This document shows, piece after piece, positions 59,735 to 64,000 of a stretch of 64,000 bases of DNA (the first letter of the stretch is position 1; every line of letters starts with the position of its first letter). The notes under the pieces were generated by a model, which ran no database searches, was not told where the DNA came from, and was given only the letters and a program-made list of their open reading frames with translations. The DNA comes from Roseococcus pinisoli. Lineage in GTDB: Bacteria > Pseudomonadota > Alphaproteobacteria > Acetobacterales > Acetobacteraceae. The position numbers and the translations under genes are program-made. The stretch lies in NCBI RefSeq assembly GCF_018413645.1, contig NZ_JAHCDA010000001.1:372001-436000 (forward strand). Direction: 5' to 3'.

Positions 59735-62638
59735 ATGAAGCAGCCCCCCTCGCTGAAGCCGGGTCTTCTCCTGCTGCTCGCCCTCGGCGCTTGCGAGGCG
59801 CCGCCACCCTCCGCCTATGTCGCCTCCTCCGCCGGGGGGGCGGGGATGCTCGCCCTGGGCGCCACGGCGTCGGGCGAGGAATGTCGCCTGTCGCGGGCCG
59901 GCGACGGCGGAGACGTCTGGTGCGGCGAATGGTCCTCGCCCAGCGCGCGCATTCGCCCCGTCACCGGATCCACGCCCCTGGAAGCTGCCGAGCAGGCACG
60001 CGCCGGCCTCTCGAGCCGGCTCGAATGCTCTGCGCCGCGCGCCACGACCGCCCTCGGCGGCCAGCCGGCGGCGGTGATGGATTGCCGACGCCGGGCCGGC
60101 GGATGGCCCGCCTTCGCGATGGCCGCCCAGTCGGGCAGCGGCATCTGGCTGGCCGAGGGCATCCTTCCCGCCCAGCCCTCTGCCGAGCGCGCCATCGGCA
60201 TCCTCTCCGGTCGCATCACGGCGCAGGCCGCCCCGCTGCCCTCCGGCGCTATCGACCAGATGGCCGCGCGCCTCGCCCGCGAGGCCTTCGCCACCGGCGA
60301 TGTCAGCCGCTACGAGGCGCTGATGGCGGTGGGCCGCGACGCCAACCAGGCCGAGCGCTTCGTCGCCGCCGAGACCGCCTATCGCGCCGCCCTTTCGCTG
60401 CAGGAGCGCGCGCTCGGTGCCCGCGCGCCGGACCTCTATTTGCCCATGGTGCTGCTGGCGCTCCAGCTCTCCAACCAGGGCCGCTTCCCGGAGGCGGAGG
60501 CGCTGTTCACACGCGCCGCCGTCCTGGCGCCCCGCGCCGCGGAACCGCTGGCCGGTGCCTATGTCGCCCATTACCGCGGCCTGCACGAAGCCAATCGCGG
60601 CCATAACGACCAGGCGCTGGCCCTGCTCGCCCAGGGTGGCGCGGCCTATGCGCGCTGGGTGCCGCCGGAGCTGCGCGCCGGGGCGGGCAGCCCGCAGCCC
60701 TCGATCGATCCGCTGGCGAACCGCGCGCTGATCGGCCTCGTCGAGACGCGCCGCAACACCGCCGCCGTGCTCCGCGCCGCCGGCCGCTACGCCGAGGCCG
60801 AGACCGCCGCGACCGACGCCGCCCGGATGGCGCGCGCGGCCAGCGGCACCGCCATCGGCGCCGATGTGATCGCCGCCCGGCTCGCCCGCACGGAAGGCGC
60901 CGTCGCCGCCGGCGCGGGCCGCTCCGGCGCGGCCGCCAGCGACTTCGGCCGCTCCGCCAACCGCTTCGCGCGCGGCGTCCCGCGCTCCCGCCCGCTCGCC
61001 GAGACGCTGCTGCTGCGCGCCGCCAACCTCTCACCCGCCAGCGCCGTCGCCTCCTGTCGCGAGGCGTCGGCCGTGCTGCGCAATCTTCGCGAGGGCACCT
61101 CGGCGCTGCGCATCGCGCCCTGCCTGGATGCCTTCATCGCGCTCGGCACGCCCCAGGGCGTCGCCGAGGCCTTCGAGGCCGCGCAGCTCGGCCAGGGCGG
61201 CGTGACGACCACGCAGATCGCCACCGCCGCCGCGCGCCTCGCCGCCGGCGCGCGCGACCCCGCCGTGGCCGAGGCGCTGCGCCGCCGCGACGAGGCGGAC
61301 CGGACGCTGGCCGCCCGCTATCGCGAGCGCGATGCCGCCGCCGTCGAGGGCCGCGACGTGACCGCGCTGACCGCCGCCATCAACGAGGCCGAGGGCGCGG
61401 CGGCCGAGGCCGATGCCGCCGCGCAATCCGCTGCGCCGGGCTACGGGCAGCTCGTGCAGTCCGTCGCCTCCGCGGAGGAGGTTCTGGCGGCCCTGGCGCC
61501 GGGCGAGGCGATGGTGGCCACCACCCTTCCGCCCGACCGCCGCGGCTGGACCTTCGTGCTGCTCGACGGGACCGTGAGCGTGGGCCGCGTCGGCGCCGAT
61601 ACCTCCGAAGTTGCGGCCCTGGTCGCCCGCGTGCGGGAAAGCACCGAATCCGGCACATCGCGCCGGCCCTTCGAGGCGGGCGCAGCCTATGCCCTGCACC
61701 AGGCGCTCTTCGCCAGCGTCGCGGAGCCCGTGACCCGCGCGAAGTCCATGGTCGCGCTGCCCGAGGGCCCGATGCTCTCGCTGCCCTACGGCCTGCTGGT
61801 GACCGCCGCGCCGCCGGCGCCGCAAGGGCACGAGAACGTGGCCTTCCTCATCCAGAAGATGGCGGTGACGCATGTGCCGGCGGCCTCCAGCCTCGTCACG
61901 CTGCGCCGCGCGGGCAATTCCGTCGCGACACGGCCCTGGTTCGGCTTCGGCGACCCCCGCCCGGTGCCGGCGAGCTTCGCCGCCCGCTCCTTCCCCGCGG
62001 CGCCGAGCTGCGGCCAGGGCCTCTCCAGCCTCGCGCGCCTGCCGGCCGCCTCCATCGAGCTCCAGGCCGCCCAGCAGGTCATGGGCGCGACGGCCGCCGA
62101 GCGCCGCACCGGCGACGCCTTCACTGCCGCATCCGTCCGCAGCGCGCGGCTGCGCGACTACCGCGTGCTGCACTTCGCCACCCATGGCGTCCTGCCCGGC
62201 GAGCTGAGCTGCCTCACCGAGCCCGCCATCATCGCCTCACCGGCGCCGAACGGCCCCGACGCGACCCAGGCGCTGCTCACGGCAGGCACCATTCTCGACC
62301 TCGACCTGGACGCCGATCTGGTGGTGCTCTCGGCCTGCAATTCGGGCGGTGGCGCGGCGGCGGGCGAGAGCCTCTCGACCCTGGCGCGCGCCTTCTTCTT
62401 CAGCGGCGCGCGCTCGCTGCTGGTGACGCATTGGTACGTGAACGACGTGGCGGCGGCGCGCGTGGCCTTCTTTACGCTGCAGAACGTCCGCAACGGGGAC
62501 GCCCCGGCCGAGGCGCTGCGCAAAGCGCAGCTCGACCTCATGACCGCGGCGGGGCTCGGCCATCCCGCGCTCTGGGCGCCCTTCGCCATGATCGGCCCGG
62601 GCCCGACGCACGTCGCGCGCACGGCCCGCGCGGGGTAG
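59735..62638 (+). CDS. CHAT-domain lipoprotein with TPR-like repeats
   Basis: 967 residues. A lipoprotein signal ends in LALGAC (Cys20), so the protein should be anchored to the outer membrane or periplasmic leaflet. Residues 190-420 contain helical pairs of TPR type (ERFVAAETAYRAALSLQERA, SNQGRFPEAEALFTRAAVLA, RAAGRYAEAETAATDAARMA). A Glu/Ala-rich coiled region follows. The C-terminal CHAT domain has the caspase-like dyad: His817 in LHFATHGVLPGE and Cys868 in LSACNSGGGAAAGESL, plus the terminal GHPALWAPFAMIG. It likely acts as a cysteine protease. The two-base spacing after tpsA implies a direct functional link, such as maturation or release of TpsA. Confidence 0.88.
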   Translation: MKQPPSLKPGLLLLLALGACEAPPPSAYVASSAGGAGMLALGATASGEECRLSRAGDGGDVWCGEWSSPSARIRPVTGSTPLEAAEQARAGLSSRLECSAPRATTALGGQPAAVMDCRRRAGGWPAFAMAAQSGSGIWLAEGILPAQPSAERAIGILSGRITAQAAPLPSGAIDQMAARLAREAFATGDVSRYEALMAVGRDANQAERFVAAETAYRAALSLQERALGARAPDLYLPMVLLALQLSNQGRFPEAEALFTRAAVLAPRAAEPLAGAYVAHYRGLHEANRGHNDQALALLAQGGAAYARWVPPELRAGAGSPQPSIDPLANRALIGLVETRRNTAAVLRAAGRYAEAETAATDAARMARAASGTAIGADVIAARLARTEGAVAAGAGRSGAAASDFGRSANRFARGVPRSRPLAETLLLRAANLSPASAVASCREASAVLRNLREGTSALRIAPCLDAFIALGTPQGVAEAFEAAQLGQGGVTTTQIATAAARLAAGARDPAVAEALRRRDEADRTLAARYRERDAAAVEGRDVTALTAAINEAEGAAAEADAAAQSAAPGYGQLVQSVASAEEVLAALAPGEAMVATTLPPDRRGWTFVLLDGTVSVGRVGADTSEVAALVARVRESTESGTSRRPFEAGAAYALHQALFASVAEPVTRAKSMVALPEGPMLSLPYGLLVTAAPPAPQGHENVAFLIQKMAVTHVPAASSLVTLRRAGNSVATRPWFGFGDPRPVPASFAARSFPAAPSCGQGLSSLARLPAASIELQAAQQVMGATAAERRTGDAFTAASVRSARLRDYRVLHFATHGVLPGELSCLTEPAIIASPAPNGPDATQALLTAGTILDLDLDADLVVLSACNSGGGAAAGESLSTLARAFFFSGARSLLVTHWYVNDVAAARVAFFTLQNVRNGDAPAEALRKAQLDLMTAAGLGHPALWAPFAMIGPGPTHVARTARAG

Positions 62639-62669
62639 AGCGAGGCGGCGGCGCGTGGCAGGCTGCGGC

Positions 62670-63434
62670 ATGCCGCTGCAGCTCGAACACCGCCCCGCCC
62701 CGCCCTGGATCGCCCCCTCGGCGCCGGTCTTCCGCTCCGATATCGAGAGCACCGGCCTCATGGTCGGCGTGCCCTGCTACGGTGGCATGGTGACGGCGGC
62801 GGCGCTTCGCGGCCTGCTGGACACGCAGCAGGCCTGCCAGAGGCTGGGCCTGCCCATGGCGGTGGCGACGCTGACCAACGAAAGCCTGATCCCGCGCGGC
62901 CGGAACGCCCTGGCGTCGATCTTCCTGCGCTCCTCCGCCTCGCACCTGCTCTTCCTCGACAGCGACATCGGCTTCGGGGCGGACGCCGTGCTGCGGCTGC
63001 TGGGGCATGGGCGCCCCCTGATCGGCGGGGTCTATCGCAGCAAGCGCACGGACCGCGCCGAATGGGTCGCGACCTTCCCGAGCGGCGAGGATGCGAGGAT
63101 CCGCCGCGACGCCGAGACGGGGGCCGTCCAGGCCGAGGCCGTCGGCACCGGCTTCCTGCTCCTGCATCGGGAGGTGCTGGAGAAGCTGGCCGCCGCACAC
63201 CCGGAAGGCCGGTACCAGACCGAGGCCGGCCCCGCCCAGGCCTTCTTCGAGGCCGGGATCGACCCTGCCGCCGCCCCCGGCGAAGGGCGCTACCTCAGCG
63301 AGGACTACCTCTTCTGCGCCCGCTGGCGCGCCCTGGGCGGCGAGGTGTGGTGCGACCCTGCCATCCTGCTGGAGCATCACGGGCAGGTTGCGCTGACGGG
63401 CGATCCGATGGGGATCTTCTCGCCCGCGCCGTAA
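62670..63434 (+). CDS. Glycosyltransferase-like (GT-A) protein
   Basis: 254 residues. The N-terminal part reads LMVGVPCYGGMVTAAALRGL, followed by NESLIPRGRNALASIFLRSS and the D-x-D-like motif LLFLDSDIGFGADAVLRLL. This is the layout of GT-A fold nucleotide-sugar transferases, in a short family often annotated only as hypothetical or GT2-like. The remainder carries GGVYRSKRTDRAEW and the acceptor-side segment YLSEDYLFCARWRALGGEVW. ATG 62670 is preferred over a GTG at 62655. It lies 31 bases after the CHAT gene and may belong to the same transcript. A role in modifying the exported adhesin is possible but inferred only from position. Confidence 0.75.
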   Translation: MPLQLEHRPAPPWIAPSAPVFRSDIESTGLMVGVPCYGGMVTAAALRGLLDTQQACQRLGLPMAVATLTNESLIPRGRNALASIFLRSSASHLLFLDSDIGFGADAVLRLLGHGRPLIGGVYRSKRTDRAEWVATFPSGEDARIRRDAETGAVQAEAVGTGFLLLHREVLEKLAAAHPEGRYQTEAGPAQAFFEAGIDPAAAPGEGRYLSEDYLFCARWRALGGEVWCDPAILLEHHGQVALTGDPMGIFSPAP

Positions 63435-63465
63435 AACGTTTCATATCCGGACCGGAAAGGACTAT

Positions 63466-63480
63466 GTTGCACCGCACAAC
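63466..63480 (+). promoter_or_regulatory. TGC-box (PhaR-type) operator before the PHA esterase gene
   Basis: GTTGCACCGCACAAC, with outer arms GTTG/CAAC and inner TGC-N3-GCA. It shares TGCACCGCACAA with the box at 40815 before the phasin gene. Located 66 bases upstream of the start codon. Confidence 0.55.
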
Positions 63481-63545
63481 GCCTTCCGTCCTGAAGCGTT
63501 AGGAAAGTGCCGGCGACCATTCCTCCGGTGCGCAAGGAACCTTTC

Positions 63546-64000
63546 ATGCGGACCCTGTCCGATACCATCGCCCGCCTGACGGCCTTCCGTCGTGCGGGGG
63601 AGACGGCCGAGATGCCCTCAGGGGATCTCGCCGAAATCACCGAATTCGGCTCCAACCCCGGCCGGCTCCGCGCCTTCTTCCATGTCCCGGCCATCCTGCC
63701 GCCACGGGCGCCGCTCGTGGTCGTGCTGCACGGGTGCACGCAGAACGCGGCCGGCTACGACGCCTGCTCCGGCTGGTCCCGCCTGGCCGAGGCGCAGGGC
63801 TTCGCGGTGCTCTTCCCCGAGCAGCAGCGGGCGAACAACGCGAACCTCTGCTTCAACTGGTTCCAGCCTGCGGATACGCGCCGCGACGCGGGCGAGGCGC
63901 TCTCCATCCGCCAGATGGTCGAGCGCATGGTCCTCGACCATGGGCTGGACCGGAGCCGTGTCTTCGTCACCGGGCTTTCCGCCGGCGGCGCCATGGCCTC
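63546..64000 (+). CDS. PHB depolymerase-family esterase, N-terminal part
   Basis: 151 complete codons visible, running off the right edge. AAGGA lies seven bases before ATG 63546. The sequence has the fold start RAFFHVPAILPPRAPLVVVL, the oxyanion motif LHGCTQNAAGYD, the segment FPEQQRANNANLCFNWFQPA, and the nucleophile elbow VTGLSAGGAMA (Gly-Leu-Ser-Ala-Gly). This matches the esterase PHB depolymerase family, whose members hydrolyse poly-3-hydroxybutyrate or small esters. No signal peptide is evident, so an intracellular role in mobilising stored PHA is plausible. The TGC box upstream ties it to the phasin gene. Confidence 0.87.
   Translation, partial: MRTLSDTIARLTAFRRAGETAEMPSGDLAEITEFGSNPGRLRAFFHVPAILPPRAPLVVVLHGCTQNAAGYDACSGWSRLAEAQGFAVLFPEQQRANNANLCFNWFQPADTRRDAGEALSIRQMVERMVLDHGLDRSRVFVTGLSAGGAMA

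Overview
The window is GC-rich, densely coding and bacterial. Its content points to an alphaproteobacterium, probably Acetobacteraceae of the Roseomonas type. This is inferred from the RNase E with an acidic insert in its S1 domain, a phasin and PHA esterase behind TGC-box operators, clpS-clpA, and many orphan Bug-type solute receptors; no rRNA or other marker fixes the genus. One tRNA (Glu, UUC) is present. There is no phage integrase, insertion sequence, CRISPR array or origin.

Layout. 1-7.7 kb: partial ilvE, then a tartrate/glycerate block: a Bug receptor, tartrate dehydrogenase, an NmrA-like reductase with a divergent HxlR regulator, glycerate 2-kinase and a pyruvate kinase with an N-terminal YdaS/Cro-like helix-turn-helix. 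Repeated ACTTAA boxes sit just upstream of that fusion gene. 7.9-13 kb: a crotonase overlapping rne, and a divergent cell-wall amidase. 13-18.3 kb: three tandem, nearly identical family-5 solute receptors with no transporter subunits; two of them have no ATG, GTG or TTG start. 18.3-23.2 kb: a four-gene operon (flavin monooxygenase, two CMD-fold proteins, class III aminotransferase) divergent from another Bug receptor. 23.2-32.7 kb: an unknown secreted protein, a VWA plus J-domain pair, LysR/tautomerase/aminotransferase, and a D-threonine-aldolase-like enzyme next to an amine oxidase and a fourth family-5 receptor.

32.7-35.4 kb: an orphan gene behind an AT-rich leader, an alpha/beta hydrolase that also appears to start at ATT, and a Bug receptor. 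35.5-40.7 kb: galU, ugd and a phosphomannomutase (nucleotide-sugar supply for surface polysaccharide), then a D,D-carboxypeptidase with an Arg/Gln/Ala-rich tail. 40.8-45.2 kb: phasin, clpS, clpA, an AhpD-like protein and tRNA-Glu. 45.5-52.3 kb: a MASE1-GGDEF cyclase, a small winged-helix-like protein, a four-repeat secreted DDDGG protein, a CoA transferase, a Bug receptor and a small unknown protein. 53-63.4 kb: a divergent PAQR membrane protein and a tight cluster of TpsB transporter, 1592-residue TpsA exoprotein, CHAT-protease lipoprotein and glycosyltransferase-like protein. The window ends inside a PHB-depolymerase-family esterase.

The most notable items are the HTH-pyruvate kinase fusion with its ACTTAA boxes, the GGAG-N8-ATY-CCN-ATY start pattern shared by three genes, the secretion/CHAT cluster, and the matching TGC boxes before the phasin and the esterase. 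All functions are read from sequence by eye; no database search was run.
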